Assembly (NCBI RefSeq): GCF_002285265.1
Contig: NZ_NSJB01000003.1
Location: 298,126-362,125, forward strand
Length of the DNA: 64,000 nucleotides
Direction: 5' to 3'
DNA from: Vandammella animalimorsus
GTDB taxonomy: Bacteria; Pseudomonadota; Gammaproteobacteria; Burkholderiales; Burkholderiaceae_C
The notes under the pieces are model-generated. The model worked only from the letters and a program-made list of their open reading frames with translations. It searched no databases and was not told the DNA's origin. This document shows, piece after piece, positions 30,924 through 40,005 of the stretch. The translations under genes were made by a program, and so were the position numbers. The stretch's first letter is position 1, and each line of letters begins with the position of its first letter.

Positions 30924-31840
30924 ACGCCGGGCCGCACGGCGCAGCGCCCGACGACCAGGCGCTGATCGAGCGCTTTGCCGACAGCCTGTGGCTGCACGAT
31001 GGCCTGTCGCACAACACGCTGTACGCCTACCGCAAGGACCTGGAGCTGTTTGCCGCCTGGCTGGCGCGCCAGCGCCCACCCGTGGCGCTGCAATCCGCCG
31101 GCGAGGCGCACATCCAGGGCTACTTCGGCGCCCAGCACGCCGGCACCCGGCCCAGCACGGCCAACCGCCGGCTCACGGTCTTCAAACGCTTTTTCCGCTG
31201 GCTGCTGCGCGAGGGCCTGCGCAGCGACGACCCCACGGCGCGCGTGCTGGCTGCGCGCCAGGGCCTGCGCATCCCCAAGAGCATGAGCGAGGCCCAGGTC
31301 GATGCCCTGCTGGCCGCGCCCGACACCGGCACGCCGCTGGGCCTGCGCGACAAGGCCATGCTGGAGCTGATGTACGCCAGCGGCCTGCGCGTGAGCGAGC
31401 TGGTGGCCCTCAAGACCCACCAGCTGCGCATGGCCGAGGCCGTCGTGCACATCAGCGGCAAGGGCGGCAAGGAGCGCCTGGTGCCCTTTGGCGCCGTGGC
31501 CCAGCAATGGCTGCAGCGCTACGCGCAGCAGGCGCGCGCGGCCATCCTGGGCGGCCAGCTCAGTGAGGACTTCTTCGTCACCGCGCGCGGCCAGGGCATG
31601 GGGCGGGCCATGTTCTGGGTGCTGGTGAAAAAGTACGCGCAGCAGGCCCAGATCACGCAGCCGCTGTCGCCGCACACGCTGCGCCACGCCTTTGCCACGC
31701 ACCTGCTCAACCACGGCGCCGACCTGCGCGCCGTGCAAATGCTGCTGGGCCACAGCGACATCTCCACCACCACCATCTACACCCACGTGGCGCGCGAGCG
31801 CCTCAAGCAACTGCACGCCAGGCACCACCCGCGCGGTTGA
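30920..31840 (+). CDS. xerD: Tyrosine recombinase XerD
   Basis: 306-residue site-specific recombinase that with XerC resolves chromosome dimers at dif at the division septum. The N-terminal SAM-like core-binding domain (GLSHNTLYAYRKDLELF) is followed by the catalytic domain with R157 (SGLRVSEL), K181 (GKGGKERL), H252 and R255 (PHTLRHAF), H278 (LLGHSDI) and the nucleophile Y287 (TTIYTHV). All six catalytic residues are present. Although tyrosine recombinases can be mobile, length and motifs fit the housekeeping XerD. Its ATG overlaps the upstream Bug gene stop by four bases. Confidence 0.93.
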   Translation: MNAGPHGAAPDDQALIERFADSLWLHDGLSHNTLYAYRKDLELFAAWLARQRPPVALQSAGEAHIQGYFGAQHAGTRPSTANRRLTVFKRFFRWLLREGLRSDDPTARVLAARQGLRIPKSMSEAQVDALLAAPDTGTPLGLRDKAMLELMYASGLRVSELVALKTHQLRMAEAVVHISGKGGKERLVPFGAVAQQWLQRYAQQARAAILGGQLSEDFFVTARGQGMGRAMFWVLVKKYAQQAQITQPLSPHTLRHAFATHLLNHGADLRAVQMLLGHSDISTTTIYTHVARERLKQLHARHHPRG

Positions 31841-31880
31841 ATGCGCGCTTGAATGCCACGCTGCTGCGGCGCAGCGAATG

Positions 31881-32975
31881 TCACTGGTCGCGCGGCGCTG
31901 CATCCTCCGGGCCGGCGGCGGGGGCCTTGGCGGCAATCTCGGCGCGCAGGGCGCGCAACTTGGCCTTGACCAGGCGCGCATGCTGCGGGCCGATGCGCAC
32001 CAGGATTTTCTGCCCGGCCGACAGGGCTTCGAGCTGCGCATCCTCGAACTCATAGCGCACCCAGGGCTGCAGCGAAGGCACCTGCCCACGCACCGGCATC
32101 AGGCGCACGCGCGGCGCCTGTGGCTCCGGGGCCTGCAGCAAGTGGTCGATGACGGCCACCAGCCGGTCATTGAAGTACGCCTGCGGATAGCCCAGCTCCT
32201 CATAGGCCTGCTGGAACAGCGGGTAGTGCTGGCGGTAGCTGCGCGCCAGCTCGGCCGCGTCCAGCCTTTGCAGCAGCGCCACGGCGGGGCCATAGCGGGC
32301 GTTGTTGGCCTGGGCGATGGCCGTGCCGCCCTCGGCGGCCAGCTCCTGCACCGTGAAGCGCTCGCCCGTGGGGTGCACCGGCCAGAGCATGGCCGAGGCG
32401 CGCGGCCGGCTGAGGTTGTCCACCGTGGCCACGAAGCGGCGCACGAAGCGGTCGCTGCGCACCAGCGCCTGCGCGGGCTGCGGCCCGGCCAGTGCCGCCA
32501 GCACGCCGGCCATGGCCGCGTCCGAGGCGTCCAGCGCGGGCAACGCAGCGCGGGCCTGGGCGAGGGCCTGGGCGTCTGCGCCTTCCTGCCCCGGCACCGA
32601 CCAGGGCGCGATGGGATGGCGCGGCGCGGCCGGCGCGGCATCCAATGCATGCCCCAGCGCAGCGGCGCCATCGGCCCCGCCCGCCTGTGGCGCGCTGGCC
32701 TGGGCATCGCCCGCACTGTCGGGGGGCGCAGCCGCAGGCTGGGCCGGCTCAGCCGGGCGCTCGTCATCGCGCAGTTGCTGCGTCCACTGCCGGGCCTGCT
32801 GCGCGCCCTGCTCCAGGCTGCGGCGCACCGGCTCGGGCAGCGCCCCGGGCGTGCGCCAGGCCCACCACAACGTCGCGGCGGCCAGCAGCAACAGCGCCAG
32901 CGCGGCCCAGCCCCAGGGGAAGCGGCGGCGCGCCGCATGGATGCGGTCAGCGCCCGCGCGGACTCGTTGGCTCAT
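31881..32975 (-). CDS. DUF3014 family membrane-anchored protein
   Basis: 364 residues with one N-terminal transmembrane segment (WGWAALALLLLAAATLWWAW, about 21-40) and a long Ala/Pro-rich linker. The C-terminal domain is of the DUF3014 type: LPALDASDAAMAGVLAALAG, VRRFVATVDNLSR, PVHPTGERF and LQPWVRYEFED. The function of the family is unknown. The topology suggests an inner-membrane anchor with a periplasmic domain. It lies downstream of scpA on the same strand with a 94-base gap, so cotranscription is possible but not shown. It is convergent with xerD. Confidence 0.82.
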   Translation of the reverse strand: MSQRVRAGADRIHAARRRFPWGWAALALLLLAAATLWWAWRTPGALPEPVRRSLEQGAQQARQWTQQLRDDERPAEPAQPAAAPPDSAGDAQASAPQAGGADGAAALGHALDAAPAAPRHPIAPWSVPGQEGADAQALAQARAALPALDASDAAMAGVLAALAGPQPAQALVRSDRFVRRFVATVDNLSRPRASAMLWPVHPTGERFTVQELAAEGGTAIAQANNARYGPAVALLQRLDAAELARSYRQHYPLFQQAYEELGYPQAYFNDRLVAVIDHLLQAPEPQAPRVRLMPVRGQVPSLQPWVRYEFEDAQLEALSAGQKILVRIGPQHARLVKAKLRALRAEIAAKAPAAGPEDAAPRDQ

Positions 32976-33069
32976 GGCAAATCTCCCAAAGTATGTTCAC
33001 CAGCTCGGTGCGGGCTGGGTTCGTGAGCAGGCTCTTATGAGCTTTGCGCCCGTGCGAAGTTCATCGCCT

Positions 33070-34029
33070 TCACATGGGCTCTGCTGCGGCAGCGGCCTGC
33101 TCGCCTTCCGCGCCCTCTGCGCCCTCTGCGCCCTCCTGGGGCTCGGCGGGCTCGTGCTGGCGCGCCAGCACGTAGATGGGGGCAAAGGCTTCGGCCTGCA
33201 CAACTTCGATCAGGGTTTCCTTGGCCAGCTCCAGCAGCGCGATGAAGGTCACCACCAGCACGGGCACGCCCAGCTCGGGGCGGAACAAGGCCTCGAACGG
33301 CACGTAGGGCTTGCCCTGCAGATCGCGCAATACATGGCTCATGTATTCGCGCACGCTGAGTTTTTCGCGCGTGATGGTGTGGTGCGCCACCAGCTTGCTG
33401 CGCCGCACGATGGCCAGCCAGGCGCGGCGCAAATCTTCGGGCTCGACATGCGGCAGCACGGGCGCGAGCTCCAGGTCGAAATGCGCCTGCGTGGGCCAGA
33501 AGTCGCGCCCCTGCTGGGGCAGGGCATCGAGCGCGCGCGCGGCCAGCTTGGTTTTCTCGTATTCGAGCAGGCGCTGCACCAGCTTGGCGCGCGGGTCGGG
33601 CTCGTCCTCCTCCTGGGCGGCGGGCGGGCGCGGCAGCAGCATGCGCGATTTGATCTCGATCAGCATGGCCGCCATCAGCAGGTATTCGGCCGCCAGCTCC
33701 AGGTTGCGGCTGCGGATTTCCTGCACATAGCCCATGTACTGCTGGGTCAGCGGCCCCATGGGGATGTCGAGGATGTTGAAGTTCTGCCGCCGGATCAGGT
33801 ACAGCAGCAAGTCCAGCGGCCCCTCGAAGGCCTCAAGAAAGATTTCCAGCGCATCGGGCGGGATGTAGAGGTCGGCGGGCAGCTCGAACAGCGGCTCGCC
33901 GTACAGGCGCGCCAGCGCCTCTCCCTGGTGCAGCTGGTGCGGCTGGGGCAGCGCCCCGTCTGGCGCGGGCGCATCAGCGGCGGGCGGCGCGGCAGCGGCC
34001 TCCATCACCGGCTCGGGGTTGCCGTTCAC
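33070..34029 (-). CDS. scpA: Segregation and condensation protein A
   Basis: Kleisin subunit that bridges the SMC dimer with ScpB in bacterial condensin. The 319-residue protein contains the family core FEGPLDLLLYLIRRQNFNILDI and AAEYLLMAAMLIEIKSRMLLP. The C-terminal winged-helix region is around TFIALLELAKETLIEVVQ. An Ala/Pro-rich N-terminal tail and a Glu/Gly/Ala C-terminal tail are extensions. The frame begins with GTG at 34029; an ATG at 34005 is an alternative. The preceding gene encodes DUF3460, a frequent partner in Betaproteobacteria. scpB is not in the window. Confidence 0.94.
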   Translation of the reverse strand: MNGNPEPVMEAAAAPPAADAPAPDGALPQPHQLHQGEALARLYGEPLFELPADLYIPPDALEIFLEAFEGPLDLLLYLIRRQNFNILDIPMGPLTQQYMGYVQEIRSRNLELAAEYLLMAAMLIEIKSRMLLPRPPAAQEEDEPDPRAKLVQRLLEYEKTKLAARALDALPQQGRDFWPTQAHFDLELAPVLPHVEPEDLRRAWLAIVRRSKLVAHHTITREKLSVREYMSHVLRDLQGKPYVPFEALFRPELGVPVLVVTFIALLELAKETLIEVVQAEAFAPIYVLARQHEPAEPQEGAEGAEGAEGEQAAAAAEPM

Positions 34030-34069
34030 GCGGATTCAACCACCAGCGGGCGCGCAGCCTGCGCCCGCC

Positions 34070-34327
34070 TCAGCCCTGGCTGCCGGGGCCGGGCTGCTCT
34101 TCGGCAGCGGCCGGCTCGGCGTGATCGGAGTTCGTCTGGTAGACGTAGGGCTTTTGCGCCACCTGGCCAGCGCGGAACTGAGCCCACAGGCGCGGGTTGA
34201 CGTCCTTGTCCCATAGCAGCTCGCGCCCGGCCTGCTGCTGCGCATCCAGATAGGGGCGCTCGGCCTTGAGCTGGTCGAGAAAACGGGTGGCGTCGGACTC
34301 GTAGTGGGGGCGTTGGAAGATTGACAT
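34070..34327 (-). CDS. DUF3460 family small protein
   Basis: 85-residue protein starting MSIFQRPHYESDATRFLDQL, the hallmark of DUF3460. It ends in an acidic/polar tail. The family is short, soluble and of unknown role, and is usually placed directly before scpA in Burkholderiales, as here (40 bases). The start is at 34327; the open frame upstream is not conserved. Confidence 0.88.
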   Translation of the reverse strand: MSIFQRPHYESDATRFLDQLKAERPYLDAQQQAGRELLWDKDVNPRLWAQFRAGQVAQKPYVYQTNSDHAEPAAAEEQPGPGSQG

Positions 34328-34407
34328 AGACTTGGCTTGGCGGGGCAGACACAAGTTGCCGATTCTACGCCGCCCACCTTTGCCTTTGCCTTTCACTCTC
34401 TTTCGCC

Positions 34408-34935
34408 ATGGCCCATTCCTTGCGCATCCTCCCCGCGCTGCGGCGCACGCTGCTGCTGGCCGCCCTGCCGCTGCTGCTGCAGGCCTGTGACCCCATCGCC
34501 CTGGACAAGCTCTCCATCGGCCAATCCACCGAGGCCGACGTGCGCGACGCCATGGGCGCGCCGCACCAGGTCTGGCACGAGGCCGACGGCAGCCGCACGC
34601 TGGAGTACAACCGCCAGCCCGCCGGCCACGTCAACTACATGCTGGTGATCGGCCCGGATGGGCGGCTGCAGGCCATCCGCCAGGTGCTCACCGCGCAGGA
34701 GTTCGCCAAGGTGCGCCCGGGCATGCACTACGACCAGGTGCGCCGCCTGCTGGGCAAGCCCGCCAAGGACGTCTGGTACCCGCTGCAGCAGGAGCACCAC
34801 GTGGACTGGCGCTATCTGCAGGACGCCACCACCAAGGGCATGTTCACCGTCGTGCTCGACGCCCAGCGCGTGGTGCAGCGCGCCCACACCGGGCCGGACA
34901 TGGACGAGGAATACCGCTCGGGCGGGCGGCGCTGA
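34408..34935 (+). CDS. BamE-like (SmpA/OmlA) outer-membrane lipoprotein
   Basis: 175-residue lipoprotein with the lipobox LLLQAC at about residues 22-27, placing it on the outer or inner membrane by lipid anchor. The mature part has two BamE-type repeats: LSIGQSTEADVRDAMGAPHQVW and VRPGMHYDQVRRLLGKPAKDVWY. Each has the helix-strand layout of the SmpA/OmlA fold. The duplicated repeat makes it longer than canonical BamE (113 residues), so it may be a paralogue rather than the BamE subunit itself. It is monocistronic and divergent from DUF3460. Confidence 0.82.
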   Translation: MAHSLRILPALRRTLLLAALPLLLQACDPIALDKLSIGQSTEADVRDAMGAPHQVWHEADGSRTLEYNRQPAGHVNYMLVIGPDGRLQAIRQVLTAQEFAKVRPGMHYDQVRRLLGKPAKDVWYPLQQEHHVDWRYLQDATTKGMFTVVLDAQRVVQRAHTGPDMDEEYRSGGRR

Positions 34936-35020
34936 GCCCGGCACTGCCGCCTTGCCCACACCCCGAAAGGCGCGCCAACCGCTTGATTTACATGGCGTTT
35001 ACCTGGTAGTCCACAAAATC

Positions 35021-35029
35021 TGTGGATAA
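35021..35029 (-). promoter_or_regulatory. DnaA box
   Basis: TGTGGATAA is the exact complement of the consensus TTATCCACA. TTGTGGAAA at 35032-35040 and TCCACA at 35010-35015 are weaker neighbours. dnaA, dnaN or rpmH are not nearby, so this is not evidently oriC. Confidence 0.6.
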
Positions 35030-35295
35030 CTTTGTGGAAAAGCCCTGGGCAGCCGCAGCCAATGCTTGTCATTGCGTGCACGGCACTGGGTCGCACAAAA
35101 ATTCAGCAAGCGCCAAAAAATCGAAAATATCATTTCAAATCAATTGCTTGCAGGCCAATATTGAAAACATGCGCTTTGCCCGCCATCGCCCACGGGCGCG
35201 GCGCAGCGGCCCACTTGACAGGCCCTGGCAATGTGCATAACTGCCTGCAGCGCGCCCTGGGGCCGCGCCTCGTGCGAAGGCGCTGCCACAGCTTC

Positions 35296-35301
35296 TACAA
35301 T
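35296..35301 (+). promoter_or_regulatory. Candidate -10 element of the SDR gene
   Basis: TACAAT followed by CGCCG, the same arrangement as before amgK, here 34 bases ahead of the ATG. The -35 is weak. Confidence 0.35.
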
Positions 35302-35334
35302 CGCCGCGCTAGATTCACCACCACAGGAGACCTC

Positions 35335-36093
35335 ATGAAAATCCAAGGCAATGCATTCATCGTCACCGGCGGCGCCTCCGGCCTGGGCGAAGGCACGGCG
35401 CGCATGCTCGCCGAGCAGGGCGGCAAGGTCGTGATCGCCGACCTGCAGGTCGAGCGCGGCGAGGCCGTGGCCAAAGAAATCGGCGCGGTGTTCGTCAAGA
35501 CCGACGTCACCAACGAGGCCGATGGCCAGGCCGCCGTGGCCGCAGCGCAAAAGCTGGGCAAGCTCTCTGGCCTGGTCAACTGCGCAGGCATCGCGCCGGC
35601 GCAGAAAACCGTGGGCAAGAAAGGCGCGCACGATCTGGCCACCTTCAGCAAGGTGGTGCAGATCAACCTGGTGGGCAGCTTCAACATGATCCGCCTGGCC
35701 GCTGCCGCCATGGTCGGCAACGAGCCCGAGGCCACCGGCGAGCGCGGCGTGCTGATCTCCACAGCCAGCGTGGCCGCCTACGACGGCCAGATCGGCCAGG
35801 CCGCCTACAGCGCCTCCAAGGGCGGCGTGGTGGGCATGACGCTGCCCATCGCCCGCGATCTGGCCCGCGATGGCATCCGCAACATGACCATTGCCCCCGG
35901 CATCTTCGGCACGCCCATGCTGTTTGGCATGCCCCAGGAGGTGCAGGACGCGCTGGCCGCCAGCGTGCCCTTCCCCAGCCGCCTGGGCACGCCGCAGGAC
36001 TACGCCAAGCTGGCGCGCCACATCATCGAGAACGACATGCTCAACGGCGAGGTCATCCGCCTGGACGGCGCCATCCGTCTGGCACCCAAGTGA
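35335..36093 (+). CDS. Short-chain dehydrogenase, 3-hydroxyacyl-CoA dehydrogenase type II-like
   Basis: 252-residue NAD(P)-dependent Rossmann oxidoreductase resembling HSD17B10-type 3-hydroxyacyl-CoA dehydrogenases of beta-oxidation and isoleucine breakdown. It has the cofactor loop [16 protein letters not shown] (10-25), [10 protein letters not shown], the catalytic Ser in [11 protein letters not shown] and YxxxK as YSASKGG. The post-catalytic segment [10 protein letters not shown] is typical of this branch. AGGAGA precedes the ATG. A strong hairpin terminator follows, so it is monocistronic. Confidence 0.9.
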   Translation: MKIQGNAFIVTGGASGLGEGTARMLAEQGGKVVIADLQVERGEAVAKEIGAVFVKTDVTNEADGQAAVAAAQKLGKLSGLVNCAGIAPAQKTVGKKGAHDLATFSKVVQINLVGSFNMIRLAAAAMVGNEPEATGERGVLISTASVAAYDGQIGQAAYSASKGGVVGMTLPIARDLARDGIRNMTIAPGIFGTPMLFGMPQEVQDALAASVPFPSRLGTPQDYAKLARHIIENDMLNGEVIRLDGAIRLAPK

Positions 36094-36462
36094 GGCCTCA
36101 GCAGTGAGCATCCGGGGCGCACGCAGAGCGCAGCGCCCCGCACGCCCGCTGCTTGCCATCGCACGCCACAGCCATGGCGGCCTGCCGCCGCGCCAGCCGG
36201 TTTCGGCTGGCGCGGCGGTTTGCGTTACGATACGTTGCTTCTCAACTTCCCGCCACGCCCCGGTGCGTGGTGCGGCCTGCAGGCCTGGGCCAGGCCCTGC
36301 ACCTGCCCGCACCCGCGCCACAAGGCGTGGCGATTGCCTGATGGAACCTCCCAGTTGCCGCTGGCACATGCAGCCAGCCCGCACCGCCGCCTTCGCGCCC
36401 CTGCCCCCGCCCAGCCGCCGCACCCACGGCGCGGTTGAGCCCGCCCTGTACGGAGGCCCGGC
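36094..36462. other. 369-base intergenic region
   Basis: No supported gene. It contains the terminator at 36184-36222 and presumably the promoter of the CNNM-type gene, for which I see no clear elements. Confidence 0.5.
36184..36222 (+). terminator. Intrinsic terminator after the SDR gene
   Basis: A 14-15 bp stem: GCCGCCGCGCCAGCC at 36184-36198 pairs with GGCTGGCGCGGCGGT at 36205-36219 around GGTTTC, followed by a short T-rich tail. Confidence 0.7.
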
Positions 36463-37770
36463 ATGGCGGTGCTGATTCTCGTGGGCCTGGTGGTGCTCAA
36501 TGGCATGTTCGCCATGTCCGAGATCGCGCTGGTCACGGCGCGGCGCGCGCGCCTGCAGGCCATGGCCGACGAGGGCGACACCGGCGCGGCCCTGGCGCTC
36601 AAGCTCGGCCAGGACCCGACGCGCTTTCTCTCGGCCATCCAGATCGGCATCACCTCCATCGGCCTGCTCAACGGCATCGTCGGCGAGGCCGTGCTGGCCG
36701 CGCCGCTGGCGGCCTGGCTGGGCGCGCTGGGCATGCCCGCCACCACGGCCAGCATCGTCGCCACGGTGGTGGTCATCATCGGCGTGACCTACATCTCCAT
36801 CGTCGTGGGCGAGCTGGTGCCCAAGCGCCTGGGGCAGATCGCGCCCGAATCGGTGGCGCGCATCGTGGCCTTCCCGATCCACTGGCTGGCGCTGCTGACG
36901 CGCCCCTTCGTCTGGCTGCTGGCCTTTTCCACCAACGCCTCGCTCAAGCTGCTGGGCGCGCGCCAGGCGGGCGATGACGGCGTGACCGCCGAGGAAATCC
37001 GCGCCGTGCTGGCCGAGGGCTCGCAGTCCGGCGTCATCGACCAGAGCGAGCACGACATCGTGCGCAATGTCTTTCGCCTCGACGACCGCGAGGTCGGCTC
37101 GCTGATGACGCCGCGCACGGACATCGTCTTCATCGACCTGCAGGCCTCGGACGAGGAAAACCTGCGCCGCATCACCGAATCCGGGCACACGCGCTTTCCG
37201 GTCTGCAACGGCGGGCTGGACCAAATCCTGGGCTACATCCACGCCAAGCAGGTACTGGCGCGCGTGACCAGCGGCCAGGGCCCGGACTTCGCGCGCGACC
37301 TGCACACCAGCCTGTACGTGCCCGAGACCCTGACCGGCATGGCCCTGCTGGAGCAGTTTCGCGCCAACAGCCTGCAAATGGCCTTCGTCGTCGATGAATA
37401 CGGCGAGACCGGCGGCATCGTCACCTTGCAGGACGTGACCGAGGCCCTGACCGGCGAGTTCACCACGCGCAACGCCGACGACGCCTGGGCGCGCCAGCTC
37501 GGCGATGATGTCTGGTCGCTGTACGGCACCATCCCCAACGTGGAGCTCAAGGACCGCCTGGGCCTGAGCAGCGTGCCCGAGGAAGAGCGCGGCCACTACC
37601 ACACCCTCAGCGGCATGTTCATGCTGCTGCTCGAGCGCATCCCCCAGGTGGGCGACACCATCGAATGGCAGGGCTGGCGCTTCGAGGTCGTGCAAATGGA
37701 CGGCAAGATGGTCGAGCGCGTCACCGCCACGCGCCTGCCGCCCGGGCCGCCCCCTGCTGCGGCCAGCTGA
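36463..37770 (+). CDS. CNNM/CorC-type transporter-associated protein (DUF21-CBS-CorC_HlyC)
   Basis: 435-residue inner-membrane protein often annotated as hemolysin. The N-terminal DUF21 domain has about four helices (VLILVGLVVLNGMFAMSEIAL, TASIVATVVVIIGVTYISIV). A CBS pair follows (VGSLMTPRTDIVFIDL; VPETLTGMALLEQFRANS) with DEYGETGGIVTLQD, then a CorC_HlyC domain near WQGWRFEVVQMDGKMVERV. The family is linked to Mg2+/Co2+ efflux or homeostasis. GGAGG lies shortly before the ATG. The EEP gene begins 13 bases after its stop, so they are probably cotranscribed. Confidence 0.9.
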   Translation: MAVLILVGLVVLNGMFAMSEIALVTARRARLQAMADEGDTGAALALKLGQDPTRFLSAIQIGITSIGLLNGIVGEAVLAAPLAAWLGALGMPATTASIVATVVVIIGVTYISIVVGELVPKRLGQIAPESVARIVAFPIHWLALLTRPFVWLLAFSTNASLKLLGARQAGDDGVTAEEIRAVLAEGSQSGVIDQSEHDIVRNVFRLDDREVGSLMTPRTDIVFIDLQASDEENLRRITESGHTRFPVCNGGLDQILGYIHAKQVLARVTSGQGPDFARDLHTSLYVPETLTGMALLEQFRANSLQMAFVVDEYGETGGIVTLQDVTEALTGEFTTRNADDAWARQLGDDVWSLYGTIPNVELKDRLGLSSVPEEERGHYHTLSGMFMLLLERIPQVGDTIEWQGWRFEVVQMDGKMVERVTATRLPPGPPPAAAS

Positions 37771-37783
37771 AGGGCCCCGCCGC

Positions 37784-38575
37784 ATGCGCCAAGAGCACAG
37801 CCCCCACGCCAGCCTGGCCCAGCACGAGGACGCCCAGGCGCCCGAGCTGCTGCGCATCGTCACCTACAACATCCACAAGGGCGTGCAGGGCCTGGGGCCG
37901 CTGAGCCGGCTGGAAATCGGCAACCTGGGCCTGGCCATCGAGCAGCTCGACGCCGACATCGTCTGCCTGCAGGAAGTGCGCAAGCACAATCTGCGCGGCC
38001 AGGCGCGCTTTGCCCACTGGCCGGCGCAGCCGCAGGCGCAGTACCTGGCGCCCGAGGGCTACGAGGCCGTCTACCACACCAATGCCATCACGCGCCACGG
38101 CGAGCACGGCAACGCCCTGCTGACGCGCTGGCCCGTGCTGCGCTCGCAGCAGCGCGACATCTCAGACCACCGGCTGGAGCAGCGCGGCATCCTGCACGCC
38201 GAGATCAACGTCGGCGGCCACATCGTGCACGTGCTGGTGGTGCACCTGGGCCTGATCCACATCAGCCGGCTGCGCCAGATCGCCATGATCCGCGAGTTCG
38301 TGCGCGAGCACATCCCGGCGCACGAGGCCGTGGTCGTGGCCGGCGACTTCAACGACTGGGGCGACCAGACCGGCCTGCTGCTGCGCGAGACCGGCTTCAT
38401 CGAATACGACGCCCAGCGCGCCTTCACCTACCCCTCGCGCCTGCCGGTGGTGCAGCTCGATCGCATCTTCGTGCGCCGGCTCGTGCCGCAATCGATCTTC
38501 GTGCCACGCGGGCGCATCTGGTGGCGCATGTCCGACCACCTGCCGCTGGTGGCCAGCTTCCGCTTCGCGCAATAA
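37784..38575 (+). CDS. Endonuclease/exonuclease/phosphatase (EEP) family protein
   Basis: 263-residue metal-dependent phosphoesterase. Landmarks of the EEP fold are RIVTYNIHKGVQGL (first metal-site Asn), DIVCLQEVRK (catalytic Glu), VHLGLIHISRLRQI, VVAGDFNDWGD (Asp/Asn pair) and MSDHLPLVASF (Asp-His). The members most like this (YbhP type) often accompany cardiolipin synthase genes, but none follows here. No signal peptide is seen. The substrate is unknown. Confidence 0.88.
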   Translation: MRQEHSPHASLAQHEDAQAPELLRIVTYNIHKGVQGLGPLSRLEIGNLGLAIEQLDADIVCLQEVRKHNLRGQARFAHWPAQPQAQYLAPEGYEAVYHTNAITRHGEHGNALLTRWPVLRSQQRDISDHRLEQRGILHAEINVGGHIVHVLVVHLGLIHISRLRQIAMIREFVREHIPAHEAVVVAGDFNDWGDQTGLLLRETGFIEYDAQRAFTYPSRLPVVQLDRIFVRRLVPQSIFVPRGRIWWRMSDHLPLVASFRFAQ

Positions 38576-38628
38576 AGGGCGGTGTGCGACGGGCAACCCA
38601 GGCCCGCGCAGCGCCCATCACATCCCCA

Positions 38629-40005
38629 TCACTCCAGTGCATCGGGCCGCTGCGCCAACCCTGCACAGCCCTCAGCGCCGTCGGCGCGCGGGGCCAGCCA
38701 CACGGGCAGCATGCGCCAGGCCATCAGGGCGAAGGCGGCGCACCACAGCGCGGCGGCCAGGCCCAGCCAGAGCGAAGCCGGCGCGGCCGCGTAGGCCAGC
38801 TGCCGGCACAGCGCGCCCAGCAGCAGGCAGGCCGCGCCCGCTGGCACCCAGGGGCGGCCTGCCTTGTCCAGGCCGCTGTGGGTGTAGCCAGCGATGACTA
38901 TGACCACGAACACCGCCAGCCCCATGGCGCCCACGGCCAGCAGGTGCCAGCCCGCGCCCGGTGGCAGGCCCAGGCCCGCATCCAGCCCCAGGCCGGCCAG
39001 GCCCAGGCCGGCCAGGCCCAGCAGGCCGTAGCCCGCGGCCATGCAGGCATAGACCAGATACAGCAGCAGCGGCCAGCGCGTCAGCAAGGGCCGGCCCACG
39101 TGCCAGTCGCCCATCAGCGCCAGCATGGCGGCGCTGGCGGCCAGCGCCAGCCAGCCGCCCATGGCCGGCAGCGCCGCCCAGCCCCAGTGCTGCTGCGCCC
39201 ATTGCGCCAGCGCGTACAGGCCGATGCACAGCAGCGCCATGTTGCGCCGCGGCGGGCGCGCCAGGTAGGGATCGGGCAAGGCGGCATGGGCGTCGGCCGT
39301 GGTGTCGGCCGTGGCGCCGGCCCGGGCAGCGGCATGGGCGTCGATCGCGTCGTTGACCACGCGCATGGAGATGCGGCTCATGGCGATGACGATCAAGGCC
39401 ATCAGCACGCCCAGCAGCGCGTGCAGCCAGCGCATGGGGTACAGGCCGCGCAGCGCGTCGGCATAAAAGCCCGCCGCCGCCACGGCCATGAGGGCGATGG
39501 CCCACAGGAAGGAGAGGTGGCGCCGCTGCGCATCGCGCCACAGCGGCGGGGCCAGCAGCGCCGCCAGGCCCAGCAGCAGGCCCAGGTGCGCCAGGGCCGA
39601 GAGCGCCAGCGCCGCCTGCGGCCACCAGCCGCTGGCCCAGAAGGCCAGGCGCCCGGCCAGCCACAGCAGCGCCAGGCGGCGCACGGCGCGGGCGCTGGCC
39701 GGCCGGGTGTGGGTGAACTCAGGCACCGCCGTCAGCGCAAAGCCGGCGGTGGCGGCCAGGGCAAAGCCCAGCAGCAGCTCGTGCGCATGCCACACGAAGG
39801 GCCCGCCGGGCACGGCCGGCAGCGGCCAGCCCAGCAGCAAAAACAGGCCCCAGGCGGCCATCAGCCCCAGGGCAGAGAGCACGGCCAGGGCGAAAAAGGG
39901 CCTGAAGGGGCACAGCCACAGCGGGTGCGCCAGGCTGCCCAGGCGGGCCAGGCCGCGCCAGTGCAGACCGCGCCAGCCGGGCTCGGGGGGCGGGCGGCTC
40001 AGCAT
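38629..40005 (-). CDS. nnrS: NnrS family heme/copper membrane protein
   Basis: 458-residue polytopic inner-membrane protein with about twelve hydrophobic segments. The NnrS signatures FRPFFALAVLSALGLMAAW, FVWHAHELLLGFALAATAGF and LTAVPEFTHTRP are present, including the WHAHE histidines thought to bind heme. NnrS proteins are tied to denitrification or nitrosative stress and in Vibrio cholerae limit dinitrosyl-iron damage. Its ATG overlaps the ATPase stop by seven bases, so it is the translationally coupled last gene of the Fur-box TonB/ABC operon, an uncommon setting. Confidence 0.93.
   Translation of the reverse strand: MLSRPPPEPGWRGLHWRGLARLGSLAHPLWLCPFRPFFALAVLSALGLMAAWGLFLLLGWPLPAVPGGPFVWHAHELLLGFALAATAGFALTAVPEFTHTRPASARAVRRLALLWLAGRLAFWASGWWPQAALALSALAHLGLLLGLAALLAPPLWRDAQRRHLSFLWAIALMAVAAAGFYADALRGLYPMRWLHALLGVLMALIVIAMSRISMRVVNDAIDAHAAARAGATADTTADAHAALPDPYLARPPRRNMALLCIGLYALAQWAQQHWGWAALPAMGGWLALAASAAMLALMGDWHVGRPLLTRWPLLLYLVYACMAAGYGLLGLAGLGLAGLGLDAGLGLPPGAGWHLLAVGAMGLAVFVVIVIAGYTHSGLDKAGRPWVPAGAACLLLGALCRQLAYAAAPASLWLGLAAALWCAAFALMAWRMLPVWLAPRADGAEGCAGLAQRPDALE

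Larger units (their letters stand above)
34936..35334. other. 399-base intergenic region with DnaA box and AT-rich stretch
   Basis: No gene is supported. It holds a consensus DnaA box (35021-35029) flanked by two TCCACA/TGTGGA half-like sequences. An AT-rich run lies at about 35095-35170, unusual for this genome, and a candidate -10 element for the SDR gene is at 35296. Confidence 0.6.

Noticed and set aside
30920..31840. Integrase of a genomic island
   Set aside because: Length and all motifs fit housekeeping XerD; no att repeats, tRNA or foreign composition nearby.
31881..34029. panC or scpB next to scpA
   Set aside because: The neighbouring product is a DUF3014 protein; neither family's motifs are present.
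35021..35170. Chromosomal origin oriC
   Set aside because: Only one consensus DnaA box and no dnaA, dnaN, gyrB, rpmH or parAB nearby.
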